Source: Pseudoalteromonas rubra (lineage in GTDB: Bacteria; Pseudomonadota; Gammaproteobacteria; Enterobacterales; Alteromonadaceae). Taken from it: a stretch of 64,000 nt of DNA. The stretch is taken from the NCBI RefSeq assembly GCF_001482385.1, contig NZ_CP013611.1:2542001-2606000 (forward strand). The letters run 5' to 3'. The notes below the pieces were generated by a model. It was not told where the DNA came from, searched no databases, and worked only from the letters and a program-made list of their open reading frames with translations. Of this stretch, positions 1 to 8,329 are shown piece after piece; the first letter of the stretch is position 1, and each line of letters opens with the position of its first letter. The translations under genes were made by a program, and so were the position numbers.

Positions 1-393
1 GTTATTGTAGATGGCACCGATCCGGTGGGACCAGGCGAAGGTCTGTTCAATCATGCATTTTATACCAGCTGCCTCAAAGCACTGCGCCCAGGCGGTATTT
101 TAGTGCAGCAAAGTGAGTCTCCTCTGATGCACATGAACCTGCTCAAAGCCATGCGTCAGGCAATGCTGGACGTGGGGTTTGTGGACCTGCAAACGCTGCC
201 TTTCCCACAGCCTATCTACCCGAGCGGCTTGTGGTCGGCGACACTGGCACGTAAAGGGGAATCGTTTAACGGCTTCCGTGAGCAAGATGCCGAGCAGGCC
301 AGCTTTGAAACTGAGTATTACAACACCGGCGTACACAAAGGAGCACTGGCAACCCCTGGTTTTATGCGTCGCGCTTTTGAAAGTCAGGACTAA
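1..393 (+). CDS. speE: Spermidine synthase, C-terminal part (5' end outside window)
   Basis: The reading frame is open from base 1 and ends in TAA at 391-393. It gives the last 130 residues of a polyamine aminopropyltransferase, which moves the aminopropyl group of decarboxylated S-adenosylmethionine onto putrescine in the cytoplasm. The visible part has the family's VDGTDPVGPGEGLF stretch, with the Asp-x-x-Asp-Pro region of the active site, followed by the FYTSCLKALRPGGILVQQSESP strand-helix of the Rossmann-like methyltransferase fold. The start and the tetramer-forming N-terminal strand domain lie upstream of the window. A bidirectional terminator follows 29 bases after the stop, so the gene converges on hemE. 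Confidence 0.9.
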   Translation, partial: VIVDGTDPVGPGEGLFNHAFYTSCLKALRPGGILVQQSESPLMHMNLLKAMRQAMLDVGFVDLQTLPFPQPIYPSGLWSATLARKGESFNGFREQDAEQASFETEYYNTGVHKGALATPGFMRRAFESQD

Positions 394-421
394 TACCCGG
401 TCATCACGGAATCCTTTTCAT

Positions 422-450
422 AAAAAAACCCGGCAACAGCCGGGTTTTTT
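422..450. terminator. Bidirectional terminator between speE and hemE
   Basis: A perfect 6-bp stem, CCCGGC at 429-434 and GCCGGG at 439-444, closes the loop AACA. Seven A precede it and six T follow it, so it works as an intrinsic terminator in either direction between the convergent genes. Confidence 0.9.
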
Positions 451-472
451 ATTAATTACATCAAGCTATCAG

Positions 473-1540
473 TTAATCCTGATGGTACTGACGGCTAAAC
501 TCATGCACTGCATTGATAAACACGCCGGCATTTTCCGGATCCACATCTGGGGTAATACCATGCCCCAGGTTGAACACATGCCCCGACCCCTGACCATAGC
601 CAGACAGAATGTGCTGTACTTCTTCGCGAATACGCTCTGGCGTACCATGCAACATAGACGGATCCATATTGCCCTGCAAAGCGACTTTATCACCAACACG
701 GCGTCTGGCATCTGCAATATCAATTGTCCAGTCAAGGCCAACCGCATCACAACCCGTTGCCGCGATGGCTTCAATCCACTGACCACCATTTTTGGTAAAG
801 AGTGTGACCGGCACTTTGCGACCATCATTTTCACGGATCAGACCGTCAACGATCTTGTGCATATATTGCAACGAAAATTCTTTGTAATCACGCGGGCTCA
901 GTACGCCACCCCATGAGTCAAAAATCATCAGCGACTGAGCACCCGCTTTAACCTGAGCGTTCAGATAATCAATAACCGAGTCTGCAACTTTGTCCAGTAA
1001 CAAGTGCAACATCTTAGGCTCAGCAAAGGCCATCTTCTTGATCTTACCGAAGGTCTTGCTGCTGCCGCCTTCAATCATGTAAGTCGCCAGTGTCCAGGGT
1101 GAACCCGAGAATCCGATCAGTGGCACTTCACCTTTTAATTCACGGCGAATGGTGCTCACAGCATTCATCACATAACCCAGCTCATCGGTTGGGTCCAGCT
1201 TAGTCAGTTTTTGTACATCGCTTAGCGAGCTGATTGGACGCTCAAACTTAGGCCCTTCACCGGTTTCAAAATACAAGCCCAGACCCATCGCATCAGGGAT
1301 TGTCAGGATATCGCTGAATAAGATCGCCGCATCAAGCGGGTAACGACGCAACGGCTGAAGCGTAACTTCACATGCCAACTCTGCGTTCTTACACAGGCTC
1401 ATAAAGTCTCCGGCCTGCGCTCGGGTCGCTCGGTATTCAGGAAGATAGCGACCTGCCTGACGCATCATCCAAACGGGCGTAACATCTACGGGTTGTTTCA
1501 TCAACGCGCGCAGGTAACGATCATTTTTCAACTCGCTCAT
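473..1540 (-). CDS. hemE: Uroporphyrinogen decarboxylase
   Basis: Protein of 355 residues, the usual length for HemE. It decarboxylates the four acetate side chains of uroporphyrinogen III to give coproporphyrinogen III in cytosolic heme synthesis. The N-terminal signature [12 protein letters not shown] (about residues 26-37) holds the arginines that bind substrate carboxylates, and FSDIL follows near residue 85 with the catalytic aspartate of the family. The rest is the expected TIM barrel ending in HEFSR. It stands alone on the minus strand, divergent from rsd across about 640 bases, which matches the neighbourhood of these genes in E. coli. hemB, also of this pathway, lies at 59788-60798. 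Confidence 0.97.
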   Translation of the reverse strand: MSELKNDRYLRALMKQPVDVTPVWMMRQAGRYLPEYRATRAQAGDFMSLCKNAELACEVTLQPLRRYPLDAAILFSDILTIPDAMGLGLYFETGEGPKFERPISSLSDVQKLTKLDPTDELGYVMNAVSTIRRELKGEVPLIGFSGSPWTLATYMIEGGSSKTFGKIKKMAFAEPKMLHLLLDKVADSVIDYLNAQVKAGAQSLMIFDSWGGVLSPRDYKEFSLQYMHKIVDGLIRENDGRKVPVTLFTKNGGQWIEAIAATGCDAVGLDWTIDIADARRRVGDKVALQGNMDPSMLHGTPERIREEVQHILSGYGQGSGHVFNLGHGITPDVDPENAGVFINAVHEFSRQYHQD

Positions 1541-1577
1541 AGCGTAATTTCATTCCAATACTGTAAAAATTGCTCAG

Positions 1578-1611
1578 ATTGTATCATTAACTTCAATACG
1601 CCACTATTGAA
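1578..1611 (-). promoter_or_regulatory. Possible hemE promoter with overlapping palindrome
   Basis: On the minus strand a TACAAT -10-like hexamer reads from 1583 to 1578, preceded by TGA. Just upstream lies an inverted repeat, TTCAATA (1592-1598), six spacer bases, TATTGAA (1605-1611), covering where the -35 would be. There is no good -35 match. An operator overlapping the hemE promoter is an inference from position and symmetry only. Confidence 0.3.
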
Positions 1612-1752
1612 ACAGCACGCAAATTCCCACCAGCATGATCTGGATTAATCCTCCCACCCTCAACTGGTCATTTTTCATTCGAAAAGCACAAAGTTAAAAC
1701 CCTTTTACTTCAACGCATTACAAACCAGATTAAAAACACACGATTAAACTGT

Positions 1753-1781
1753 TTGCAACAAGGGTAAAAGCTTGCTATAAA
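1753..1781 (+). promoter_or_regulatory. Strong sigma-70 type promoter of candidate small RNA
   Basis: TTGCAA at 1753-1758, a 17-base spacer, and TATAAA at 1776-1781 preceded by TGC (extended -10). Transcription would start near 1788. The next downstream signal is an intrinsic terminator about 70 bases on, with no plausible reading frame between them. Confidence 0.6.
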
Positions 1782-1787
1782 TTTGCT

Positions 1788-1890
1788 GCGCTAAGAAGAA
1801 TAAAAACACCTTTAAAACCAATAAAAATAAAGCTCTATTGCTAAACTGCATTGATAGCCGCTCAGGAATACCCCCTGAAGCGGCTTTTTT
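1788..1890 (+). ncRNA. Candidate small RNA (about 100 nt) or rsd leader
   Basis: The segment runs from the inferred start of the promoter at 1753-1781 to an intrinsic terminator at 1856-1890. The terminator stem is AGCCGCT+CAGG (1856-1866) against CCTG+AGCGGCT (1874-1885) with one bulged A, followed by TTTTTT. The 5' part is A-rich and single-stranded looking. I do not recognise the RNA. It is either an independent sRNA or an attenuated leader of rsd, whose start is 290 bases downstream. No ribosome binding site or good ORF is visible. Confidence 0.5.
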
Positions 1891-2182
1891 GTTTAACTAA
1901 TTTTCAACATTTCAAGCAAGCCCCCCTGCTGTTTATGCAATCTGCTCGTAAACAAGAGTTATTCCCGCACCTACATCAGAAACACACCCTATTATTTACT
2001 CACTTGACTAAAAAAGAGGTTGACCTTTTCATCAGATTTCCTTTTTATAGGAGACAGATAAACATAATCGGCATCACCGCTTTTTGGTGGTCACTATCGA
2101 AGTTTTGACCCCGTTTTGGGTCACACTGTGCCGATGTTTTTGGCAAGCCACGGGCAGATGATGACCCGCTAAGGAGATAACT

Positions 2183-2656
2183 ATGCTGTCACGCTTAGAA
2201 CAAGCCCAACAAAGGTGGGGAGGTAGCCATAGCGTTATCGACAACTGGTTAGCTGAACGACAGGAACTTTTGCTGCTGTATTGTAAGGTCGCAGGCCTGT
2301 CTCCGTTTGAGCAGGATGACCAGGCACTGCCTGATCAGTTACAAATTCAGACTTTTTGTCAAATCCTGATGGATTACCTGTCCGCCGGGCACTTTGAGAT
2401 TTACGACAATCTGGTCGCAGCGTGTAAAGAGAAGGGCCCACAAAGCCTGAAACTGGCGCAGTCATTGTACCCTCGGATCACTGACACGACCGATCTAGCA
2501 CTGGACTTTAACGACAAATACGCAGAAATGCAGTCGGAAACACTGATGACAGACTTTGACAAAGATCTGTCGGAGCTCGGTGAAGCTCTTGAATTACGCT
2601 TCGCACTCGAAGATGAGCTCATCGATAACCTCTATGCCAACCACAGCGAAGATTAA
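2183..2656 (+). CDS. rsd: Rsd family regulator of sigma-70
   Basis: Protein of 157 residues matching the Rsd/AlgQ family, a cytoplasmic all-helical protein that binds the housekeeping sigma factor and lowers its access to core RNA polymerase, mainly in stationary phase. The opening LSRLEQAQQRWGGSHSVIDN and the following WLAERQELLLLYCKVAGL are typical of the family. The start is supported by a good AAGGAGA six bases upstream. The gene is divergent from hemE as in related genomes. It may be preceded by an attenuated leader (1753-1890). A bidirectional terminator follows the stop. Confidence 0.92.
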   Translation: MLSRLEQAQQRWGGSHSVIDNWLAERQELLLLYCKVAGLSPFEQDDQALPDQLQIQTFCQILMDYLSAGHFEIYDNLVAACKEKGPQSLKLAQSLYPRITDTTDLALDFNDKYAEMQSETLMTDFDKDLSELGEALELRFALEDELIDNLYANHSED

Positions 2657-2683
2657 TATCAGCTGTGTTTGACCTCGAAGATT

Positions 2684-2720
2684 GATATAAAAAAAGGACC
2701 TTACGGTCCTTTTTTATATC
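2684..2720. terminator. Bidirectional terminator between rsd and fkpA
   Basis: An almost perfect long inverted repeat: GATAT, seven A and GGACC (2684-2700) pair with GGTCC, six T and ATATC (2705-2720) around the loop TTAC. A and T tracts on both sides serve both convergent genes. Confidence 0.9.
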
Positions 2721-2762
2721 TGCTTTCAGTTGCCTCACCTTTAGATGAGGCATCAGCAGGCA

Positions 2763-3539
2763 TTACTCTGAGTCGTGCGCGTGGTCGTGGCCGTGCTCTT
2801 TCTCTTCCTGGATTTCCAGCAGCTCTACTTCGAAAACCAAGGTAGAGTTAGCAGGGATTTTACCCAGGTTACGCTCTCCGTAGCCCAGTTCTGAAGGAAT
2901 CGTGAACTTGTACTTAGAGCCAACCGCCATCAGCTGCAGCCCTTCAGTCCAACCCGCAATAACCTGGTTCAGTGGGAAAGTCGCAGGCTGGTTACGTGCA
3001 TATGAGCTGTCGAACTCAGAACCGTCAAGCAAAGTGCCTTTGTAGTGTACTTTCACGATGTCAGTTGCAACTGGCTTTTTACCTTCACCTTCGCTCAGTA
3101 CTTCATACTGCAGACCCGAGTCAGTGACGTTTACGCCATCTTTCTTCGCGTTTTCAGCCAGGTACTCAGCACCTTCAACTTTGTTCTTCTCAGCATCAGC
3201 TTGTGCTTTCGCCGTTTGCTTTTCACGTACAGAAGAATCTAATGCAGTCAGTACTTCACGAATTTTCGCTTCGTCCAGTTTTGCATTACCATCTAGTGCG
3301 TCTTTAAAACCGCGCATGATCAGTGCCTGATCCAGTTCAATACCCAGTTCTTTTTTATCTGCCATATCTTTTTGCAAGAAGTTACCAACGGAAGCACCGA
3401 TACCATAAGCTTGCTGTTGAACTTCAGTCTCCAACTTTACTTCTGCAACTTGCGCTGTTTTTTCTTCTGCTTTTTGGTTACAAGCGGTCAGTGCCAGAAC
3501 CGAGGCAGCCACTAAAGATAACTTAATTGTGTGTTTCAT
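2763..3539 (-). CDS. fkpA: FKBP-type peptidyl-prolyl isomerase, lipoprotein (FkpA/Mip-like)
   Basis: Protein of 258 residues that speeds cis-trans isomerisation of prolyl bonds in envelope proteins. It begins with a signal peptide ending in the lipobox LTAC (Cys20), so it should be lipid-anchored in the periplasm. An N-terminal helical FKBP_N dimerisation domain (about 35-135) is followed by the FKBP domain (about 140-240) with VKVHYKGTLLDGSEFDSSY and FTIPSELGYGER. The C-terminus ends in a short histidine-rich tail (HGHDHAHDSE) that could bind metal. It is divergent from the WD40 lipoprotein and next to slyX, as fkpA is next to slyX in E. coli. Confidence 0.9.
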   Translation of the reverse strand: MKHTIKLSLVAASVLALTACNQKAEEKTAQVAEVKLETEVQQQAYGIGASVGNFLQKDMADKKELGIELDQALIMRGFKDALDGNAKLDEAKIREVLTALDSSVREKQTAKAQADAEKNKVEGAEYLAENAKKDGVNVTDSGLQYEVLSEGEGKKPVATDIVKVHYKGTLLDGSEFDSSYARNQPATFPLNQVIAGWTEGLQLMAVGSKYKFTIPSELGYGERNLGKIPANSTLVFEVELLEIQEEKEHGHDHAHDSE

Positions 3540-3807
3540 GTTTTCTCTCCGACAAACCCAGGCTCAGAGTCAAATATCACTATCCTGGTTGGGTGTCTTT
3601 GTTAAAATTATATTAATCTTAAAAAAGGGTGGATGTCACATTACCATCCGTAGCGCATAAAGCCAAATTTCTCTTTTTGACGCAAAATTCATTTCGAGAT
3701 CGGCGACATTGATGTACCGATAGGCTAATATCAGTTTTGTGGCCTCTACAAATTACCCATTAGTCTACTCGGTGCAAATCATGGAGTTAAGAGGAAATAC
3801 CGATTTT

Positions 3808-4800
3808 ATGCCCAAATTTTTACGGCACAACGCTCAAACTGCTTTAATTATCATCGCATCCCTGTTATCTGGTTGTTCAACAGACAGCTCAGATGCCCTG
3901 CTGACCGTTGAACATGCCGCGCGTGGTGCATTTGCCGCGGCTATTTCACACGACGGGCGTTACAGTTTAGTGTCATCCATCGAACACGGTGTGGTTTTAT
4001 GGGATAACACCACCCATGGTTTAAAATATCAATGGTCCCAGTCCCAACAAGCGAATGAACTGGTGCACTCTCTGGCCATTGCCCATGATAACTCCAGCGC
4101 CGTCACCGCAGCCAACGATCGCTTTGCAATCTGGCGCTTGTCCGATGGACAAAATATTGGCTATTACCAGATTGAACAAGGCACCATTCGCGACATCGCA
4201 ATCAGCAACGCAGGCCGCTATGTCTTATATGGACGCAGCGACAATGTGGTTGTGCATCTCGACTTAGAAAGCGGCAGGCGCATAGAGTTCCTTGGCCACC
4301 AAGAAAAAATTAACAGTATTGCGCTATCACCCAATGGCCACTTTGCATTAACCGGCGCAAATGATTACAGCGCCTACTTTTGGGATACCCGAACCGGCCA
4401 GGTTATCCATAGATTCAATCATCCCAGCCGGGTTACCAAAGTCGCCCTGGATCCCCAGGGACGCTACGCGTTCACGGCAGACAGTATGAAAAAGGCCAGC
4501 ATCTGGCAACTCACATCAGGTGAAATCAAAGCGCAATTACAGTATATTGCGCGGCAGAAAATATTCAGTGCCGTACGCTTTAATCAGGATGGACAGTTCA
4601 TTGCAACTGGCTCGCCAAACAGACAACTGACCCTGTGGCAGGTTGAAAGTGGTGAAAAACTAGCGACCTGGCGCGTCAAGCCACGCGAGGGAAGCCGACC
4701 TAAGTCTGCTGTTGTTTTTGACGTAGCGTTTACCGGAGATGATGAAACCCTGCTGACAGAGAGCTCCAGCGGCCTGTTAGAACAATTTGCAAGAGAGTAA
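3808..4800 (+). CDS. WD40-repeat lipoprotein
   Basis: Protein of 330 residues. The start at 3808 gives a short signal peptide ending LLSGC (Cys23), a lipobox. An upstream in-frame start at 3739 would place 23 extra residues before it and is less likely. The mature part is a run of WD40 beta-propeller blades with repeated elements such as AISHDGRYSLVSS, LSPNGHFALTGANDYSAYFWDT and FNQDGQFIATGSPNRQLTLW. Such propellers act as protein-binding scaffolds, and the partner is unknown. It ends two bases before slyX, so the two are probably cotranscribed. The function cannot be given beyond an envelope binding protein. Confidence 0.85.
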   Translation: MPKFLRHNAQTALIIIASLLSGCSTDSSDALLTVEHAARGAFAAAISHDGRYSLVSSIEHGVVLWDNTTHGLKYQWSQSQQANELVHSLAIAHDNSSAVTAANDRFAIWRLSDGQNIGYYQIEQGTIRDIAISNAGRYVLYGRSDNVVVHLDLESGRRIEFLGHQEKINSIALSPNGHFALTGANDYSAYFWDTRTGQVIHRFNHPSRVTKVALDPQGRYAFTADSMKKASIWQLTSGEIKAQLQYIARQKIFSAVRFNQDGQFIATGSPNRQLTLWQVESGEKLATWRVKPREGSRPKSAVVFDVAFTGDDETLLTESSSGLLEQFARE

Positions 4801-4802
4801 CC

Positions 4803-5015
4803 ATGACAGACCTCGAAGATCGCATTAACGAACTGGAAGCCAAGGTGGCGTTTCAGGACGAAACCATAGAGATTTTAAACAACGAACTGAGTGCGCATCA
4901 GGCACGTCTGGCAATAATGCAGCGGCAAATTGAGTTACTGGCAGAAAAAATCAAAGAAGGCAAAGATCCGGGCATGATGCCCCAGCATCAGGAGCCGCCT
5001 CCACCACATTATTGA
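4803..5015 (+). CDS. slyX: SlyX family protein
   Basis: Protein of 70 residues, the usual SlyX size. It is nearly all coiled coil (LEDRINELEAKVAFQDETIE and onward) with a proline- and histidine-rich tail PPPPHY. The molecular role of SlyX is unknown. The start follows the WD40 gene's stop by two bases, with the ribosome site AAGAGAG inside that gene's end, which points to translational coupling. Neighbouring FKBP and yhe genes match the E. coli slyX locus. Confidence 0.92.
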   Translation: MTDLEDRINELEAKVAFQDETIEILNNELSAHQARLAIMQRQIELLAEKIKEGKDPGMMPQHQEPPPPHY

Positions 5016-5048
5016 CCCGACTACGGAGCCGAACCATTTGGGCTCCGA

Positions 5049-5249
5049 TTATTCTGGCCTGAATACCCCAATAACCTGCTCAAACTGGCGTGTTGAGGCC
5101 TGAACAGCTTCTTTCGGCTGTGTCATGATGTGACCACACTTCACACATTCCACCTTTTCCACGTCATGCTCTTTGTACAACATCATGACATCAGCTTCGT
5201 GACACTCAGGACAAGATGCCCCTGCAATAAAGCGCTTTTTCTTTCTCAC
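5049..5249 (-). CDS. yheV: YheV family zinc-ribbon protein
   Basis: Protein of 66 residues with two Cys pairs, CPEC (14-17) and CVKC (35-38), that form a putative zinc ribbon. The start is GTG at 5249 with GAGG about nine bases upstream on the coding strand. The family is small, conserved and uncharacterised in gammaproteobacteria, found beside slyX and yheS as here. It converges on slyX and diverges from yheS. Confidence 0.85.
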   Translation of the reverse strand: MRKKKRFIAGASCPECHEADVMMLYKEHDVEKVECVKCGHIMTQPKEAVQASTRQFEQVIGVFRPE

Positions 5250-5421
5250 CTTTAGTTACCTCAGGTTAGCTGATCCGTAAACGGTTCAGTTGACGATTCA
5301 TATCACGGGCTGCACGCCCAGGCCGACTATTTTATCCTATATTCTGCGCTGTTGATACGCTTGGAGTGTCCGTGGGGATCCGTGTTATGATGGGCGCATT
5401 AGTAAACAGTGATGTAACGGT

Positions 5422-7344
5422 ATGATCCAGCTTTCGAATATTGAACTTATGCGCGGTGGTAAAACGCTGCTTAAAAATGCCAGCGCCACCTTATTTCCAC
5501 AGCACAAAGTGGGCCTAGTCGGCGCCAATGGGTGTGGCAAATCCTCCTTGTTTGCGTTGCTCAAATCAGAATTACATCTAGATGCGGGCGAACTACAAAT
5601 CCCGAAAGACTGGTCCATTGCATCCGTAAAGCAGGAAACGCCCGCACTGGCTGTCAGTGCGCTGGAATACGTGCTACAGGGTCACCCTGAATATTATGCA
5701 CTGCGCAGTGCACTGCACAGAGCCGAGGCATCGGGCGACGGTGCCGAGCAGGCTCGCCTGCATCAGCAGATAGAAGTGGTTGGTGGCTACTCAATAGAAG
5801 CCAAAGCAGGTGAGTTATTACATGGTCTGGGTTTTAGTAATGCACAGCTTAGCGATGCGGTCAGTGCCTTTTCTGGTGGCTGGCGAATGCGTCTGAACCT
5901 CGCCCAGGCATTGATCCGTGATGCCGACCTGTTACTGCTGGATGAGCCGACCAACCACCTTGACCTCGATGCGGTCTACTGGCTCGAACGTTTCTTAAAA
6001 GCCTATCAGGGCACTCTGGTCCTGATCTCACACGATCGGGAGTTTCTCGATGCGGTGGTCGATCAAATCTGGCACGTGGACCAACAACAGCTCAACATTT
6101 ATAAAGGCCACTACTCCCAGTTTGAACGCCAAAAGGCCGAGCGCATGGCGCAGCAACAGGCCTTATACGAAAAACAACAAGCCACCATTGCCCACCTGGA
6201 GCAATTTATCACCCGGTTTAAAGCCAAAGCGAGTAAAGCCAAACAAGCTCAAAGCCGGGTTAAGGCCCTGGAGCGCATGGAAAAGCTGGCGCCCGCCCAT
6301 GCTGATTCACCGTTTAGCTTTGAGTTTAGCAACCCCGATAGCATGCCTAACCCGCTGATGACACTAGATCAGGCCCAGGCCGGATATGGTGATGTGACTA
6401 TCTTACACAAGATCAAACTCAATCTGGTGCCGGGTAGTCGTATTGCCCTGCTGGGCCGCAATGGTGCGGGTAAGTCTACGCTAATTAAACTGCTTGCCGG
6501 AGAACTGTCACCGCAAGCGGGCGAGGTATTTCAGCATCAGGGGCTAAAGATTGGCTATTTCGCCCAACATCAATTGGAATCGCTCGACCTGTCTGCCAGC
6601 GCGGTTACCCACATACAGCGTCTCGACCCACAAGCCAGTGAGCAGTCACTACGCGATTTTCTGGGTGGCTTCGCCTTTAACGGCGACAAAGCCCTGGAGC
6701 CGGTCAAGCCTTTCTCTGGGGGCGAAAAAGCACGTCTGGTGCTCGCCATGCTGGTATATCAAAAACCGAACCTGTTACTGCTGGATGAGCCAACGAACCA
6801 CCTGGATCTCGAAATGCGTCATGCGCTGGTGATGGCATTGCAAGGTTTTGAAGGGGCTATGGTCACCGTATCGCACGATCGCCATATGCTTAAACATACG
6901 GCAGATGAGTATTACCTGGTCGATCAAGGTGAAGTGAGTGCCTTTGGTTATGACTTAGATGCCTACTACCAGTGGCTACTTAACGCCAATAAAGAAACCG
7001 CGCGCAAAGACAGCAACGAAGACAAGGCCCACTCAAGTGTTAATCGAAAAGAACAGAAGCGTCTGGAGGCGGAGTTCCGCAAGGCCGTACAACCTCTGAA
7101 AAAATCGATCGACAAACTGGAGAAAGAGCTCGATAAACTCAGCGCTGCACTTGGAGAAGTTGAAACGGCATTGTCTGATAACGATCTGTACTCTGAGCAA
7201 AATAAAGGGAAACTTAGTGAGTTGCTGGCCCAACAAGCCAAACTCACACCGCAGTTAAACGATACCGAAGAGGCGCTGCTTATGGCTCTCGAAGAGCTCG
7301 AAGAAAAACAGACCCATTTCGAGCAAAGTGGCGAGATATGCTAG
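5422..7344 (+). CDS. yheS: ABC-F family ATPase YheS
   Basis: Protein of 640 residues with two ABC ATPase domains and no membrane segments, as in ABC-F proteins that act on ribosomes. Domain one has Walker A GANGCGKSS (about 34-42), signature SGGWRMRL and Walker B LLLLDEPTNHLDL. Domain two has Walker A GRNGAGKST (about 347-355), signature SGGEKARLVL and a second LLLLDEPTNHLDL. The linker (about 235-300) is basic and helical, like the tRNA-interaction motif of the class. A charged coiled-coil tail (about 535-640) follows. The stop overlaps the next gene by seven bases. Confidence 0.93.
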   Translation: MIQLSNIELMRGGKTLLKNASATLFPQHKVGLVGANGCGKSSLFALLKSELHLDAGELQIPKDWSIASVKQETPALAVSALEYVLQGHPEYYALRSALHRAEASGDGAEQARLHQQIEVVGGYSIEAKAGELLHGLGFSNAQLSDAVSAFSGGWRMRLNLAQALIRDADLLLLDEPTNHLDLDAVYWLERFLKAYQGTLVLISHDREFLDAVVDQIWHVDQQQLNIYKGHYSQFERQKAERMAQQQALYEKQQATIAHLEQFITRFKAKASKAKQAQSRVKALERMEKLAPAHADSPFSFEFSNPDSMPNPLMTLDQAQAGYGDVTILHKIKLNLVPGSRIALLGRNGAGKSTLIKLLAGELSPQAGEVFQHQGLKIGYFAQHQLESLDLSASAVTHIQRLDPQASEQSLRDFLGGFAFNGDKALEPVKPFSGGEKARLVLAMLVYQKPNLLLLDEPTNHLDLEMRHALVMALQGFEGAMVTVSHDRHMLKHTADEYYLVDQGEVSAFGYDLDAYYQWLLNANKETARKDSNEDKAHSSVNRKEQKRLEAEFRKAVQPLKKSIDKLEKELDKLSAALGEVETALSDNDLYSEQNKGKLSELLAQQAKLTPQLNDTEEALLMALEELEEKQTHFEQSGEIC

Positions 7345-7781
7345 ACGCTGCAGATTTCTGGACTTATGCCTGCACGCAATATGCGCGTGCAGGCATGCAG
7401 GATGCCCTGCTCACACTGCAAGATACTGAACACAAAAACGTAAACCTGATTTTACTGTTGATGTACCTGGACGCACATGATCTGTCACTTAATGTAGCGC
7501 AGGTTCAGGCATTACAAGCGCTGTGTGATGCATTTGACCGCACCGTTTTGCATCCCCAGCGTCAAATACGCCGCATCTTGAAGCAGCAACATCAGCACTA
7601 TAAGGCGTATGCTGAGCTGCGCCAGCACATGCTCAATGCTGAACTGGCCCAGGAAAAGTACCAGCAAGCGATGCTTATTGACTACCTCAATCAACAAACA
7701 CCACAGCAAAACCCGCACCCAAATAACCTGACACACTACCTGAGTCCCACCCAAAGGCTCACTATCCCCGCAAAAACATGA
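7338..7781 (+). CDS. TIGR02444 family protein
   Basis: Protein of 147 residues of a helical family found next to yheS in many gammaproteobacteria and of unknown function. The opening FWTYACTQYARAGMQDALLTLQD and the stretch NVNLILLLMYLDA are the recognisable parts. The ATG lies inside the end of yheS (overlap 7338-7344), so translation is probably coupled. Two FNR-like boxes begin right at its 3' end (7778) and belong to the next gene. Confidence 0.8.
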   Translation: MLDAADFWTYACTQYARAGMQDALLTLQDTEHKNVNLILLLMYLDAHDLSLNVAQVQALQALCDAFDRTVLHPQRQIRRILKQQHQHYKAYAELRQHMLNAELAQEKYQQAMLIDYLNQQTPQQNPHPNNLTHYLSPTQRLTIPAKT

Positions 7782-7876
7782 TCGGGATCAAGCAATTTAC
7801 CGAGTCCTGTATAGGGCTCCCGGAAACTTGATCTTGATCATATCTGCGCTGTACATGCTCGACTAAGATTACTCCA
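7778..7876 (+). promoter_or_regulatory. FNR-type promoter with two FNR-like boxes
   Basis: The box TTGATCTTGATCAT (7828-7841) matches TTGAT-N4-ATCAA except for the last base. A second box, ATGATCGGGATCAA (7778-7791), matches except for the first base. Their centres are exactly 50 bp apart. A -10-like TAAGAT at 7864-7869 predicts a start near 7876, which puts the boxes at -41.5 and -91.5, positions used by FNR/CRP-type activators. The assignment is inferred from sequence and spacing. Confidence 0.5.
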
Positions 7877-7899
7877 TCGACAAATCAGGAGGCACAGAC

Positions 7900-8040
7900 A
7901 TGAACGTATTCTTCAGAGACTTTTTTACTGACCCAGTGTTATTTCTCTCTTTCGGCATCTTGGGCGTGGTAATCGTACTGTGTTGTTTCTACGTCTACTA
8001 CTTCATCAAGAAAGTGCAAGAAGCAGAAGTACCTGAGTAA
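7900..8040 (+). CDS. DUF3149 small membrane protein
   Basis: A 46-residue frame with an excellent AGGAGG seven bases before the ATG. The protein opens MNVFFRDFFTDPVLFLSFG and has one hydrophobic helix (about residues 14-35) with a short charged tail KKVQEAEVPE. This matches the DUF3149 family of single-pass inner-membrane proteins, whose role is unknown. It has its own promoter region with two FNR-like boxes and its own terminator (8127-8164), so it is probably monocistronic and oxygen- or redox-controlled. Confidence 0.8.
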   Translation: MNVFFRDFFTDPVLFLSFGILGVVIVLCCFYVYYFIKKVQEAEVPE

Positions 8041-8126
8041 ATCGTCGACACTCTTTTATGTTATTCGAAACATGTTGTTGAAACGTTAAGCAATTAGTTC
8101 CCGTTCTAGAATTAAGCACGACGCAC

Positions 8127-8164
8127 AAAGCACCTTATCAGCCCAGCTGATCGGGTGCTTTTTA
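8127..8164 (+). terminator. Terminator of the DUF3149 gene
   Basis: AAGCACC, ATCAGC and GCTGAT, GGTGCTT form a long, slightly interrupted stem around CCA, ending in TTTTT at 8159-8163. It separates the small membrane protein gene from yheT. Confidence 0.8.
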
Positions 8165-8329
8165 TCTTTCGAACATTCTTTTGGTTATTTCCCGCAGTTT
8201 GATACACTGATGGCATTTTCAGGCTCATCATCCCCCGCTTTTTGATTGGCGTCACACGATGCGATTTTCCATTTGGGTGCATACATGAGCCTCACCGTCG
8301 CAGAGGCATTTACAGGAAATACAAACCAC

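Larger units (their letters stand above)
1541..2182. other. Intergenic region hemE/rsd
   Basis: This 642-base gap holds the possible hemE promoter, the candidate small RNA and its terminator. Nearer rsd there is a weak promoter-like pair (TTGACC at 2020-2025 and TTTATA at 2044-2049) and a hairpin TGACCC/GGGTCA (2106-2111 and 2118-2123). The rsd Shine-Dalgarno AAGGAGA ends six bases before its ATG. No convincing protein-coding frame is present. Confidence 0.6.

Noticed and set aside
1851..2108. 85-codon plus-strand ORF between hemE and rsd
   Set aside because: Its start lies inside the terminator at 1856-1890, it has no ribosome binding site, and the composition is that of AT-rich intergenic DNA.
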